Shown here in pieces: positions 14,942 through 22,923 of a stretch of DNA of 28,879 nucleotides. Source of the DNA: Collinsella sp. GTDB taxonomy: Bacteria > Actinomycetota > Coriobacteriia > Coriobacteriales > Coriobacteriaceae. The position numbers and the translations under genes are program-made. Where the stretch lies: the NCBI GenBank assembly GCA_019419645.1, contig DXZN01000022.1:1-28879 (forward strand), in the 5' to 3' direction. The notes below the pieces were generated by a model. It was not told where the DNA came from, did not search any database, and saw only the letters and a program-made list of their open reading frames with translations. Within the stretch, counting starts at the first letter, position 1. Each line of letters begins with the position of its first letter.

Positions 14942-15786
14942 CAGCTAGCGATCAGGGGGACTGCGGGAACGTCAGAAGCAGCAACGCGAGCCGCAAATCC
15001 CGCCTCGGTCAGCTCGATGACCTCGGTAAACGTTGCATCGAAAAACTCCTCGGTTAGCAGGCGATACGGCGGATGATCGGGCTCGCCGGGGTTTTCGCGT
15101 ACAATCTCGTGCATGACGCCGATAGTCTTGAGCACATATTCTTTATGGATGGGATACTGCCCAAAACGCGTCGCAGCGGTATAGAGGCGATCGGTCGCAC
15201 GCGGAATGGAAACGATGCCCAGCGTCTTGCCAAACCAGTCAAAATCGCCCTGCTTTTTAATGCGGAATTCCTCGCACGGCTTGCCGCCGTGCGCCTCCAG
15301 GTATTGATTCACGCGCGTATTCCACACGGTATCGGCCACGAGGTGAGACCAAACGCCCAGCGTCAGATCGAGCAGCGACTGCGCCACGTCATCGGGCGCG
15401 AGTGAAAGCTCGCTAGCACCGGGACCGGCAACCGGCTCGGCGTCCTTGTAGCGTTGGGGATAATGCACCCGATTGAGTCGCTCGCGCTCCTCGGCGATCG
15501 AGGTCGCGGCAGCCGGGGTACCAACAGACGCCCCTTTGAGCAGCGGCGCCACATAGGTATCCCAGAACTCGTGCTCGCGCGGCTTAGGGATAGGCTCGGG
15601 GTTTGCAAAGTGCGTAATGCGATACGGAATGGGATCAGCGATGCCAGGGACCATATAGCCCACGAAGATATCCGGAACCACGCAGCCAAACAAAAAGGCA
15701 TTGCGGTCGCGCACGCTATTGGCAAGCGCACCGGTGCGCTCCAGCAAACGCTCCGTCTGAGCGATATGAATGTTCCAGCTTGGCAT
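14938..15786 (-). CDS. Zinc-dependent phospholipase C-like protein (putative)
   Basis: A 282-residue cytoplasmic-looking protein without signal peptide. The N-terminus MPSWNIHIAQTERLL, followed by FLFGCVVPDIFVGYM and later the SHLVADTVWN segment, resembles the zinc-dependent phospholipase C / S1-P1-related family found in many Firmicutes and Actinobacteria as uncharacterised proteins; Trp, His and Asp near the start and a later His-x3-Asp are the expected metal ligands. The true function is not known. I chose the ATG at 15786, preceded by GGGGGTGG, rather than one four codons upstream. It follows cbiO by 79 bp and may be read through from that operon, but has its own -10-like TATAGT. Confidence in the family is moderate. 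Confidence 0.6.
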   Translation of the reverse strand: MPSWNIHIAQTERLLERTGALANSVRDRNAFLFGCVVPDIFVGYMVPGIADPIPYRITHFANPEPIPKPREHEFWDTYVAPLLKGASVGTPAAATSIAEERERLNRVHYPQRYKDAEPVAGPGASELSLAPDDVAQSLLDLTLGVWSHLVADTVWNTRVNQYLEAHGGKPCEEFRIKKQGDFDWFGKTLGIVSIPRATDRLYTAATRFGQYPIHKEYVLKTIGVMHEIVRENPGEPDHPPYRLLTEEFFDATFTEVIELTEAGFAARVAASDVPAVPLIASC

Positions 15787-15811
15787 AGCCACCCCCATAA
15801 AAACCTGGATA

Positions 15812-15817
15812 ACTATA
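15812..15817 (-). promoter_or_regulatory. Possible -10 box of the phospholipase C-like gene
   Basis: TATAGT (five of six matches) on the minus strand, 25 bp before the ATG at 15786. No good -35 box is visible 16-18 bp upstream. An AGCCGC/GCGGCT hairpin lies just before it and could be a weak end of the cbiO transcript. Confidence 0.3.
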
Positions 15818-15865
15818 CCATCACGGCAAAGCCGCGCGGGCGGCTACGCACGCTCTACGCAGCAA

Positions 15866-16636
15866 CTATTCCGCAGCGCCGCTCTCGGTTCCATACGACG
15901 ACACCGGCGCCTCGACCACATGGTGATATCGATCGATATAGATGGCGCGGGCACCCAGGCGCCGCACCAAATCCTGATGGTGTGTGCTCATCAAGACCGT
16001 CTTGCCGGCAGCAACATAGGCCAGTAGAAAGTTGACCACGATGTCGCACGAGTCCTCGTCAAGTCCGTTGGTGGGCTCGTCGAGCACCAGGATATCCGGG
16101 TTCATCGACACCACCGCAGCCAGCGCAACGCGCTTCTTTTGCCCGCCCGAGAGCTGATAGGGAGAGACGTCGGCAAGGTCGGCAACCTGGAACAGCCCCA
16201 TGGCATCGCGGACGCGGCGCTCGAGCTCGTCTGCCGGCAGCCCCATTTGAGCCGGGCCAAACGCGACTTCCTCGCCGACCGTGGCACAAAAGAGCTGCGC
16301 ATCGGCGTTTTGGAACACAAAGCCCACGCGCTGATGGAACCGCTGGGCCGTCGCGGAATCCTTGAGATATGCCGCATCGACCGCATGCCCGTCGAACAGG
16401 TACGCACCCGCGTCCGCAAGCTCAAGGCCGTTGATAAGGCGCATGATCGTCGTCTTGCCGCAGCCGTTGGGACCGAGCAGAGCAACGAGCTCCCCACGGT
16501 TCACCTGCAATGAAACGCCGTCGACCACCGTATGACCCGCATAGGAAAACACCACGTCGCGAAACTCGATGAGCGGCGTGGTCTCAGCGCCGGCAGCACC
16601 GCTCGCACCCATCGCGTTATTCGTATCGTTTGCCAA
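15866..16636 (-). CDS. cbiO: Energy-coupling factor ABC transporter ATPase (cobalt/nickel)
   Basis: A 256-residue ABC ATPase, the energising subunit of the metal importer encoded with cbiQ and cbiM. It has Walker A GPNGCGKTT, the Q-loop VFQNADAQLF, the ABC signature LSGGQKKRVAL, Walker B ILVLDEPTNGLD and the switch histidine in STHHQD. The motif FQNADAQLF is typical of ECF/Cbi ATPases. The first ~22 residues are a hydrophilic lead before the ATPase fold. The first codon chosen is TTG (16636), since it has AAGG at suitable distance; the next ATG (16612) lacks a ribosome binding site and would still leave the fold complete. The gap to cbiQ is 44 bp. Confidence 0.93.
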   Translation of the reverse strand: MANDTNNAMGASGAAGAETTPLIEFRDVVFSYAGHTVVDGVSLQVNRGELVALLGPNGCGKTTIMRLINGLELADAGAYLFDGHAVDAAYLKDSATAQRFHQRVGFVFQNADAQLFCATVGEEVAFGPAQMGLPADELERRVRDAMGLFQVADLADVSPYQLSGGQKKRVALAAVVSMNPDILVLDEPTNGLDEDSCDIVVNFLLAYVAAGKTVLMSTHHQDLVRRLGARAIYIDRYHHVVEAPVSSYGTESGAAE

Positions 16637-16680
16637 AACGTCGCCCTTCCCTACTCACATCGACGGTTCGACCGACCGCG

Positions 16681-17523
16681 TTACAGCACCGCGCACAACA
16701 CGGCGAGCAACGCCACAACGGCCGCGTAAACGGCATCGCGCCAGCCAAAGCCGCTCCGTGCAGGCGCCGGATACACGCCGGCGAAGCCGCGGCAAAGCAT
16801 GGCCTCGTCCATCGCGCGGCTGCATTCCATCGCCTTGATAAACGTCATGCCCATGATACCCGCCAGCGAGTCGGTGCGCGAAAAACCCGCAGGCGCGGAA
16901 CCGACGCTGCGCAGCATGACCGATTCACACAGATTGTGCGCCGTGCGACCCAGCACCTCGATATGCTTGAGCGCCATATCAAACGTAAAGATAACCTCAT
17001 CGGGCAGGTGCAGCATTTTGAGCGCCGCCGACATGCGGCTCCAGGTGAGCGTCCACGAAACACCCAGCACCAACGACACATTAATGAAGGTCTTGAGCGC
17101 GATCTTGAGCATGGCACCCGTGGCAGACGCGCCCAGCAGCAGGGCAGGCAGTGCCAGAACCACCGCGAGCCCCGCAGCGCCAAGCGCCGGCACAAAGGTC
17201 GCCCGCAGCCCGCGTACGGGGCGCACGGCAACGAGCACCAGCGCGACAGCCGCCATCAACATGAGGTACAGCGGGCTCTGCGTCAGGCACACGCACAGAA
17301 CGCAAACGAACATCCCCACCAAGCGCACCGGCGCCGAAACGCAAGAAAGGGCGCGGTCGATTATCGACCCGCCCTCGTGCGCGCCTCCACCCAGGCGAAC
17401 CCGCTCAAGCAGGCTCGCCAGGTGCAGGACATTCTTTTGCATCACACGATGCCGAGCCCCCGCGGGCTCGTAACGCTGCTCGGTCGCAAGCCAGCTAGGC
17501 AGCTCGGCTATTGCCATGAGCAC
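16681..17523 (-). CDS. cbiQ: Energy-coupling factor ABC transporter transmembrane protein
   Basis: A 280-residue CbiQ/EcfT protein. It has several membrane segments (VRLVGMFVCVLCVCLTQ, LYLMLMAAVALVLVAV, GAAGLAVVLALPALLLG, FINVSLVLGVSWTL) and the cytoplasmic coupling region with HLPDEVIFTFDMALKHIEVL. The ECF signature of the Ala-Arg-Gly type appears as AMDEAMLCRGF, in which the conserved Arg-Gly is kept. EcfT couples the ATPases to the substrate-binding component. The gene overlaps the end of cbiM by 29 bp. The GTG at 17523 is 5 nt after AGGA; an ATG two codons later is the alternative. Confidence 0.9.
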   Translation of the reverse strand: MLMAIAELPSWLATEQRYEPAGARHRVMQKNVLHLASLLERVRLGGGAHEGGSIIDRALSCVSAPVRLVGMFVCVLCVCLTQSPLYLMLMAAVALVLVAVRPVRGLRATFVPALGAAGLAVVLALPALLLGASATGAMLKIALKTFINVSLVLGVSWTLTWSRMSAALKMLHLPDEVIFTFDMALKHIEVLGRTAHNLCESVMLRSVGSAPAGFSRTDSLAGIMGMTFIKAMECSRAMDEAMLCRGFAGVYPAPARSGFGWRDAVYAAVVALLAVLCAVL

Positions 17524-18580
17524 CGCTTTCCTTGACCGTCAGCGAGATCAGACGGAATGCGATGGTGAGCACCGCCACGCCAATCACGCCGGACAGGATA
17601 TACATGGCAGCCTGACCGGCAAACCCAAGGCCCTGTTCCTCGGAATAGGCCTGCAGGTAATCGCCCGTGGGCAGGGCATCGGCAAAGGTCGGGGTATCGA
17701 GGCCGACCGAAGCCTGCAGGCTGTCGTCGCCAGCTTCTTGAACGGCGGTCGCGGCGCCCTCGGCGTCCCACTCGCCCCAGGCGTCACCCGTGGCCAGCAG
17801 CCCCAGCGGCGTGGCCACGACAAGCACGGCGACCAGAATGAGCGTGGGGACCAGCGAAGTCTTCTTGGCTGCAGTGCCCTCGGCAGCAAGCTGGCCATCG
17901 ACGGCCTCGGGGCCGACGATAATGCCCGGCGCCGTCTTCTTAATGAAGCCGTAAATCGCAGCCGTCGCCACGCCCTCGACGACACCGGCGACCAGCATAT
18001 GCGGGATCAACATGGCCGGAATAGCCACGGACAGCGGGAAGGGGCAATACAGCGGCGCGCCCGAAGCGTTGGTAAAGAGCATCGGCTGAATACCAAACTC
18101 GATTGCTGCGCACAGGGCCGCCAGGCACAGGCCGACCCAGCCGCTTACGATGGCCGAAACCGAGGTGCCCCAGCTTTTGTCGTACAGACGGCTGTTGAGC
18201 GCACGGAACACGATAGCAGCGGTAAACGGCAGTACAAAGGCCATGTTAAAGCAGTTGGCTCCAAAGGACAGAACGCCGCCGTCGCCAAACAGCAGCGCCT
18301 GCAGCGCCAGCGCGACCGAGACAGCGATAGCCGCGGCCTCAGGGCCCAGCAGCAACGCGATGAGTGCGCCGCCGACGGCGTGGCCTGTGGTGCCGCCGGG
18401 CAACGGCACGTTGAACATCATGAGCAAGAAGGAGAATGCGGCGCAGATGCCCAGGAACGCCATATGCTCGCGATCGAGTGTGGCGCGCACCTTTTTGATG
18501 CAGTGGACCCAAACAGGCACCATCGCCACCGCCATGACGGCATCGGTTTGCGGAGACAGGTAGTTGTCTGGAATGTGCAT
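17495..18580 (-). CDS. cbiM: Substrate-binding component CbiM/NikM fused to a PDGLE/CbiN-like domain
   Basis: A 361-residue membrane protein. It starts MHIPDNYLSPQTD, the family N-terminus in which the free amino group and His2 bind Co2+ or Ni2+ after Met removal or directly. The CbiM core (1-215) has six to seven membrane segments, with PGGTTGHAVGG and a second metal-site region (GANCFNMAFV). The C-terminal ~125 residues form a CbiN/PDGLE-like domain: a membrane segment (LVPTLILVAVLVVATPLGLL), the GDAWGEWD stretch, a loop, and a last segment. Such fusions occur in both CbiMN and NikMN systems. GGGAGG lies 5 nt before the ATG. The upstream operator suggests nickel, but sequence alone does not fix the metal. 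Confidence 0.9.
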   Translation of the reverse strand: MHIPDNYLSPQTDAVMAVAMVPVWVHCIKKVRATLDREHMAFLGICAAFSFLLMMFNVPLPGGTTGHAVGGALIALLLGPEAAAIAVSVALALQALLFGDGGVLSFGANCFNMAFVLPFTAAIVFRALNSRLYDKSWGTSVSAIVSGWVGLCLAALCAAIEFGIQPMLFTNASGAPLYCPFPLSVAIPAMLIPHMLVAGVVEGVATAAIYGFIKKTAPGIIVGPEAVDGQLAAEGTAAKKTSLVPTLILVAVLVVATPLGLLATGDAWGEWDAEGAATAVQEAGDDSLQASVGLDTPTFADALPTGDYLQAYSEEQGLGFAGQAAMYILSGVIGVAVLTIAFRLISLTVKESGAHGNSRAA

Positions 18581-18637
18581 ATACGCCTCCCGGTTGCCGG
18601 CGCACGGAATCGCAACGCCGCTTGAATCATCTTGTCA

Positions 18638-18665
18638 GTGTTACGTAATGTCAGATTCGTAACAC
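18638..18665 (-). promoter_or_regulatory. NikR-type operator candidate upstream of cbiMQO
   Basis: GTGTTAC (18638-18644), 14 nt, then GTAACAC (18659-18665): a perfect 7-bp inverted repeat, extended by one more pair (G/C) inside. As I recall, GTGTTAC-N13/14-GTAACAC is the predicted NikR site of delta-proteobacteria. It lies just after the -10 box of the cbiM promoter, where a bound repressor would block transcription. No nikR gene is in the window. Confidence 0.6.
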
Positions 18666-18675
18666 GCCGCGGGCT

Positions 18676-18704
18676 ATCATAGCAAAACGGCGCGCTGCCG
18701 ACAA
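18676..18704 (-). promoter_or_regulatory. Promoter of the cbiMQO operon
   Basis: On the minus strand TTGTCG (18699-18704) and TATGAT (18676-18681) are exactly 17 bp apart, with four and five of six consensus matches. The start point would be near 18669, so the operator at 18638-18665 covers the start of the transcript. The -35 box lies in the loop of the pheT terminator hairpin. Confidence 0.6.
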
Positions 18705-18718
18705 AGCAGCACGCCGTT
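18684..18718 (-). terminator. Rho-independent terminator after pheST
   Basis: AACGGCG-C-GCTGC (18686-18698) pairs with GCAGC-A-CGCCGTT (18706-18718), 12 of 13 positions, with a 7-nt loop. On the minus strand it is followed by TTTT (18684-18687, partly in the stem). It lies 107 bp after the pheT stop and shares sequence with the cbiM promoter. Confidence 0.7.
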
Positions 18719-18746
18719 GTGTAATGCGCGTGTCATATATGCAGGC

Positions 18747-18806
18747 TCAGCGGTGTCTCATACCGAGCATAGCGGTCACGTAGGACTCGGCGGCAGCCAC
18801 CGCTGA
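18747..18806. repeat. 60-nt inverted repeat in the pheT 3' untranslated region
   Basis: TCAGCGGTG (18747-18755) is inverted at 18798-18806, and CCGAG (18763-18767) is inverted at 18786-18790 inside it. It starts 19 bp after the pheT stop, before the terminator. It could protect the transcript 3' end; nothing more can be said. Confidence 0.4.
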
Positions 18807-18825
18807 CCTATACCCAGCGCAAATC

Positions 18826-21279
18826 CTAGCCGCGGACCTCGCCGTTTACGCCCTTGCACACCTTGGTGACGATCTTCTGGTGCGCCTTCTCGACCTCTTC
18901 GCTGGTGAGCGTGTGGTCGTCGGAGCGATACGTAAGCGCGAAGGCCATGGACTTTTTTCCCACGCCCACGCGGACCGGATCGCGGTAGACGTCGAACAGG
19001 CGCACGCCCTCGAGCAGCTTACCGCCGGCACTGGTAATGCGGCGCTCAAGGTCCTCGCAGGTCACAGCGTTGTCGACCACAATTGCCAGGTCGTGCTCAA
19101 CGGCAGGGTACTGCGAGAACTCGCGGTAGTTCTCCTGATTGCGGGCGCCCTTGATCAGCTTGTCCAGATCGAGCTCAAAGGCAACGACGACCTCATCGAT
19201 GCCCATCGCCTCGCGCGCCTCGGGGTGGATCTCGCCGACCCAGCCCAGCACGGTGCCGCCGGACAGAACCTCGGCCGCACGACCCGGCTGCAAGAAAGCG
19301 TAGCCCTCGCCCTCGACGGGACGGAAGCGAACCTTCTCGATGCGCAGCTGGGCGAGCAGCTCCTCGACAATGCCCTTGCCAAAGAAGAAGCGCAGCTTGC
19401 GGTACTTCATGGTCCAAGACTGCTCGCTCCACTGGCCCGAGAGCACGCCCGCCACGGACTTAGTCTCCTTGGGCAGGCTGGCGTTCTCGCGGCCATGGAA
19501 CAGGCTGCCGACCTCGTACAGGTGCACGTTGGGCGTGCCGTGGGCCTCGTTATAGGCAACGGACTGCAGCAGGCCCGGCAGCAGCGAACGACGCATCTCG
19601 GTCTGCTCGGCTACCAGCGGGTTCATGAGCACCACGGGACAGCCGCGGCCTTCGGTGGACATACCGATCTTCTCCAGGTCGCCCGGGGCGGCAAAGCCAA
19701 AGGTCGTGGTCTCGTTGAGACCGCAGGCGCGCAGGATCTCGCCGACCTTACGAGTGAGCTTCTGCTCGCGGGTCAGGCCGCCGATGTGGTTCTTGGCAGC
19801 CGGGATGGTCGCCGTCACACGGCCCATGCCCCATAGGCGCAGGACCTCCTCGATCAGATCGATCTCGCGCGGCAGGTCGGGACGGAAGCTCGGCGGGGTA
19901 ACCATAAAGTCCTCGCCGTCGCGCTCGACGGTGCAGCCCAGGCGAGTGAGCGAACGCTCGATAAACTCGGGCTCGATGTCGGCACCGCAAATGGCGTGCA
20001 CGCGGGCCAGGCGCAGCTTGATGCTGTCGATGGTCTTGGGCGCGGGGAACACGTCGACGTAGCCGGGAGCGACCTCGCCGCCGGCGATCTCCTCGATCAG
20101 CGCGCAGGTAACGTTGGCGACATCCACGCAGCCGGTCTCATCGACCTGGCGCTCAAAACGGATGGAGGCATCGGAGATCAGCGACAGATCGCGGCTGGTG
20201 TGCGAGGTGCGACCGGCGTTGAAGCAAGCACTCTCGACCATCACGTCGACGGTGTCGTCCTCGATCTCGGAATCCATGCCGCCCATAACGCCGGCCAGCG
20301 CCACGGGACGCTCGCCGTCGGTGATGAGGCCCATGCCGGCGTCGAGCGTGCGCTCCTCGCCGTCGAGGGTCGTGAACTTCTCGTCCTGTTGGGCGGCGCG
20401 AACCACCACGCGGCGATGGCCATCGCGTTCGGCAAAGGTGTCCAGGTCAAAGGCATGCAGCGGCTGACCGGTGAGCATCATCACATAGTTGGTGATGTCG
20501 ACGATGTTGTTGTGCGGACGCACGCCCAGGGCGTTGAGGCGCTTGACCATCCAGTCGGGCGAGGGACCGACCTTCACGTTGCGCACGATGCGGGCGACAT
20601 AGCGGTCGCACAGGCCCTCGTCGGCAATCTCGACCGAAAGCTCGTCGTCGGTCGCGCGGCCGGTCTCGGCCTTGATGGCGGGCAGCTCAACGTGGAAATC
20701 GCGGTCGAAAATGGCGCCGGTCTCGCGGGCCATGCCGATCATGGACAGGCAATCGGGACGGTTGGGCGTGATCTCGCAGTCGAGCACGGCGTCGCTCGAG
20801 CCCACGTACTCGGCAAACGGCATGCCGCAGGGCGTATCCTCGGGCAGGATCATGATGCCGGAGTGGTCACCGCCCAGGCCGAGCTCGCGCGCAGAGCAGT
20901 TCATGCCCATGGACACAACGCCGCGAAGCTTGCTCTTCTTGATCTTAACGTCGCCGGGAAGCACAGCGCCAATCATGGCCGTGACGATATGGTCGCCGGC
21001 CTCAAAGTTCTGCGCGCCGCAGACGATCTGCAGCGGGGTGGGGTTGCCGTCGGCGTCGAGGTTCTTGTCGCCCACGTCGACCGAGCACACATACATGTGG
21101 TCGCTATCGGGGTGCGGGGTCTTGGTGAGCACCTTGGCGGTCACCACGTGGTCGAAGGACTCGCCCACGGCGTCGATCGCCTCGACCTCGGTGCCGGTAC
21201 GGATATATTCGTCCGAAAGGGTCTTGGGATCCTCCGGAATATCGATCATGGTCTTGAGCCAGTCGTAAGAAACACGCAT
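18826..21279 (-). CDS. pheT: Phenylalanyl-tRNA synthetase beta subunit
   Basis: The 817-residue beta subunit of the alpha2-beta2 enzyme that charges tRNA-Phe. It has the N-terminal MRVSYDWLKTMIDIP, a tRNA-binding OB domain (about 40-150, with LQIVCGAQNFEAGD and KIKKSKLRGVVSMGMNCS), the B3/B4 editing domain (about 210-390, with EITPNRPDCLSMIGMARE just before it), the B5 domain (about 410-480), the catalytic-like core with EVGSLF, and the C-terminal anticodon-binding FDX-ACB domain (YPAVEHDLAIVVD to the end). Length is typical. AGGAG lies 9 nt before the ATG. It follows pheS by 63 bp and shares its T-box leader. Confidence 0.98.
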   Translation of the reverse strand: MRVSYDWLKTMIDIPEDPKTLSDEYIRTGTEVEAIDAVGESFDHVVTAKVLTKTPHPDSDHMYVCSVDVGDKNLDADGNPTPLQIVCGAQNFEAGDHIVTAMIGAVLPGDVKIKKSKLRGVVSMGMNCSARELGLGGDHSGIMILPEDTPCGMPFAEYVGSSDAVLDCEITPNRPDCLSMIGMARETGAIFDRDFHVELPAIKAETGRATDDELSVEIADEGLCDRYVARIVRNVKVGPSPDWMVKRLNALGVRPHNNIVDITNYVMMLTGQPLHAFDLDTFAERDGHRRVVVRAAQQDEKFTTLDGEERTLDAGMGLITDGERPVALAGVMGGMDSEIEDDTVDVMVESACFNAGRTSHTSRDLSLISDASIRFERQVDETGCVDVANVTCALIEEIAGGEVAPGYVDVFPAPKTIDSIKLRLARVHAICGADIEPEFIERSLTRLGCTVERDGEDFMVTPPSFRPDLPREIDLIEEVLRLWGMGRVTATIPAAKNHIGGLTREQKLTRKVGEILRACGLNETTTFGFAAPGDLEKIGMSTEGRGCPVVLMNPLVAEQTEMRRSLLPGLLQSVAYNEAHGTPNVHLYEVGSLFHGRENASLPKETKSVAGVLSGQWSEQSWTMKYRKLRFFFGKGIVEELLAQLRIEKVRFRPVEGEGYAFLQPGRAAEVLSGGTVLGWVGEIHPEAREAMGIDEVVVAFELDLDKLIKGARNQENYREFSQYPAVEHDLAIVVDNAVTCEDLERRITSAGGKLLEGVRLFDVYRDPVRVGVGKKSMAFALTYRSDDHTLTSEEVEKAHQKIVTKVCKGVNGEVRG

Positions 21280-21342
21280 ATAACTGGTCTCCTTTCATAA
21301 ATGCGGCTTTGAGCCGGAAACTGCAACTAAGAAGAAAGCGTT

Positions 21343-22419
21343 CTAGAACTGGTTCAAGAACCTCATGTCACCAGTCATCAACGTGCGCAGGTCGGGCAGG
21401 TCGTAGCGCAGGGCCGCGACGCGCTCAGCGCCAATGCCAAAGGCGAAGCCGGTGTACTTCTCGGGGTCGATGCCGCAGTTGATCAGGACGTTGGGGTCGA
21501 CCATGCCGCAGCCCAGGATCTCGATCCAGCCGCTGTGCTTGCAGAAGTTGCAGCCCTTGCCGCCGCAGACGTGGCAGCTCACGTCCACCTCGCAGGAAGG
21601 CTCGGTGAAGGGGAAGAAGTGCGGGCGGTAACGCGTCTTGCGGTCCTCGCCAAACATGCACTTAACAAAGTAGTCGAGCGTGCCCTTAAGATCGCCAAAG
21701 GTGATGCCCTCGTCGACGACCAGGCCCTCGATCTGGTTGAACTGCGGCAGGTGGCAGGCATCGGCCGTGTCGGGACGGTAGACGGTGCCCGGGCAGATCA
21801 TGTAGATGGGCGGCTTTTGCGACTCCATGGTGTGGATCTGCACGCCCGAGGTCTGGGTGCGCAGCAGCACGTCGGACTCGCCGTGGGCGTGAGCCTCGGG
21901 GTGCGCGACGCTGCCGGGGTTGTTGTCGACCACGTAGAAGGTATCGCGGGCCGAGCGGCTCGGGTGATCCATGGGGGCGTTGAGCGCGGTGAAGTTGTAG
22001 TAGGAGGTGTCGACCATGGGACCAGACTCGACGGTATAGCCAATACCGCAGAAGATGTCCTCGGCCTCCTCGATAATCTGCTTGATCAGGTGCTGGTGAC
22101 CGATCTGCGGACGGATGCCCGGCAGCGTGATGTCGACGGCATCGTGCTCGAGTGCGTGTTTAAGGGCGGCGGCCTTCATCTCGGTGGTGCGCTCGTCGAG
22201 CATGCCCTCGATCAGCTGACGCATCTCGTTGGCGCGCTTGCCCATGACGGGGCGATCCTCGGGAGCGAGCTTGCCCATCATGCGCATCAGGCCGGTGATG
22301 CGGCCCTTGCGGCCGAGCAGCGCGACGCGCGCGGCCTCGAGCTTCTCGGCGTCGTCGGCGCCTGCGACGAGCTCCTTGGCCTCTTCCTCGAGTTTGACCA
22401 GATCATCAATCAGACTCAT
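21343..22419 (-). CDS. pheS: Phenylalanyl-tRNA synthetase alpha subunit
   Basis: The 358-residue catalytic alpha subunit, a class II synthetase. The N-terminal coiled-coil (1-90, with ARVALLGRKGRITGLMRMMG) contacts tRNA. The catalytic core contains HPEAHAHGESDVLLRTQTSG in motif 2 position, QIEGLVVDEGITFGDLKG, the phenylalanine-binding FFPFTEPSCEVDV and motif 3 GIGAERVAALRYDLPDLR. A CHVCGGKGCNFCKHSGW stretch gives four cysteines, a zinc-ribbon-like insert seen in many bacterial PheS. The ATG at 22419 is preceded by AAGGGAAG. It heads the pheST operon. Confidence 0.98.
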   Translation of the reverse strand: MSLIDDLVKLEEEAKELVAGADDAEKLEAARVALLGRKGRITGLMRMMGKLAPEDRPVMGKRANEMRQLIEGMLDERTTEMKAAALKHALEHDAVDITLPGIRPQIGHQHLIKQIIEEAEDIFCGIGYTVESGPMVDTSYYNFTALNAPMDHPSRSARDTFYVVDNNPGSVAHPEAHAHGESDVLLRTQTSGVQIHTMESQKPPIYMICPGTVYRPDTADACHLPQFNQIEGLVVDEGITFGDLKGTLDYFVKCMFGEDRKTRYRPHFFPFTEPSCEVDVSCHVCGGKGCNFCKHSGWIEILGCGMVDPNVLINCGIDPEKYTGFAFGIGAERVAALRYDLPDLRTLMTGDMRFLNQF

Positions 22420-22504
22420 GTCTTCCCTTTCGTCTCTCGCGCTCCCCGCTTGCCGAGGCGACTACCGCCGCCTGACGTTGCGAAAACGCGGCCCGGTTCG
22501 GTAA

Positions 22505-22790
22505 CAAAAAACCGCCCTCGGGCATGTGCATTGCCCAAGGACGGTTGAATTCCGCGGTACCACCTTGTTTGACGCGGCGGATGTCTGGCCCGCCGTGCCC
22601 ACTCTGCGCCCCTTATCGCGAGGCTCACGGCTTCCCTACTGGGGCTTCGCCGCCGCTGGCCGCGTGCCCGTTGAGGTCGCTGCTCGGGAGTGAACGCTTG
22701 GCCCTTGTCACCGCAGGAAGGCTTGCAGCCCATGACCTTCCCTCTCTTGCCGGCGACGCGGCGGGCAAAACCCTCTCCGTCAACGCATTG
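22505..22790 (-). promoter_or_regulatory. T-box riboswitch leader of pheST
   Basis: On the minus strand the conserved T-box AAGGTGGTACCGCGGA (22551-22566) precedes a terminator hairpin. Upstream, the base of stem I pairs CGTTGA (22780-22785) with TCAACG after the specifier region. A TTC codon (22692-22694) followed by ACTCCCGAG fits the specifier loop and encodes Phe, matching the genes. Uncharged tRNA-Phe should pair with the leader and favour the antiterminator. The exact 5' edge is approximate. Confidence 0.93.
22506..22545 (-). terminator. T-box attenuator terminator before pheS
   Basis: ACCGTCCTTGGGCA (22532-22545 on the minus strand) pairs with TGCCCGAGGGCGGT (22511-22524), followed by a run of T (22506-22511). 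The 5' half, CCGTCCTT, can instead pair with the T-box AAGGTGG to form the antiterminator. Confidence 0.92.
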
Positions 22791-22923
22791 GGCTACAGGA
22801 TACCACATTGTGTGGGCGTATCGCCGCGTTCCGTTTTGTTCGTGCTGGGTACAAGGCAGGTAGCTGTGCAAACTGGCCGCGCGCCCACCCGAAGCGCCCG
22901 GCTCACGAGATCAAGGATATGGT

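Noticed and set aside
18581..18825. Cobalamin or NiCo riboswitch before cbiM
   Set aside because: The predicted leader is only ~90 nt and shows no B12-box or NiCo junction motifs; an operator-type inverted repeat explains the region better.
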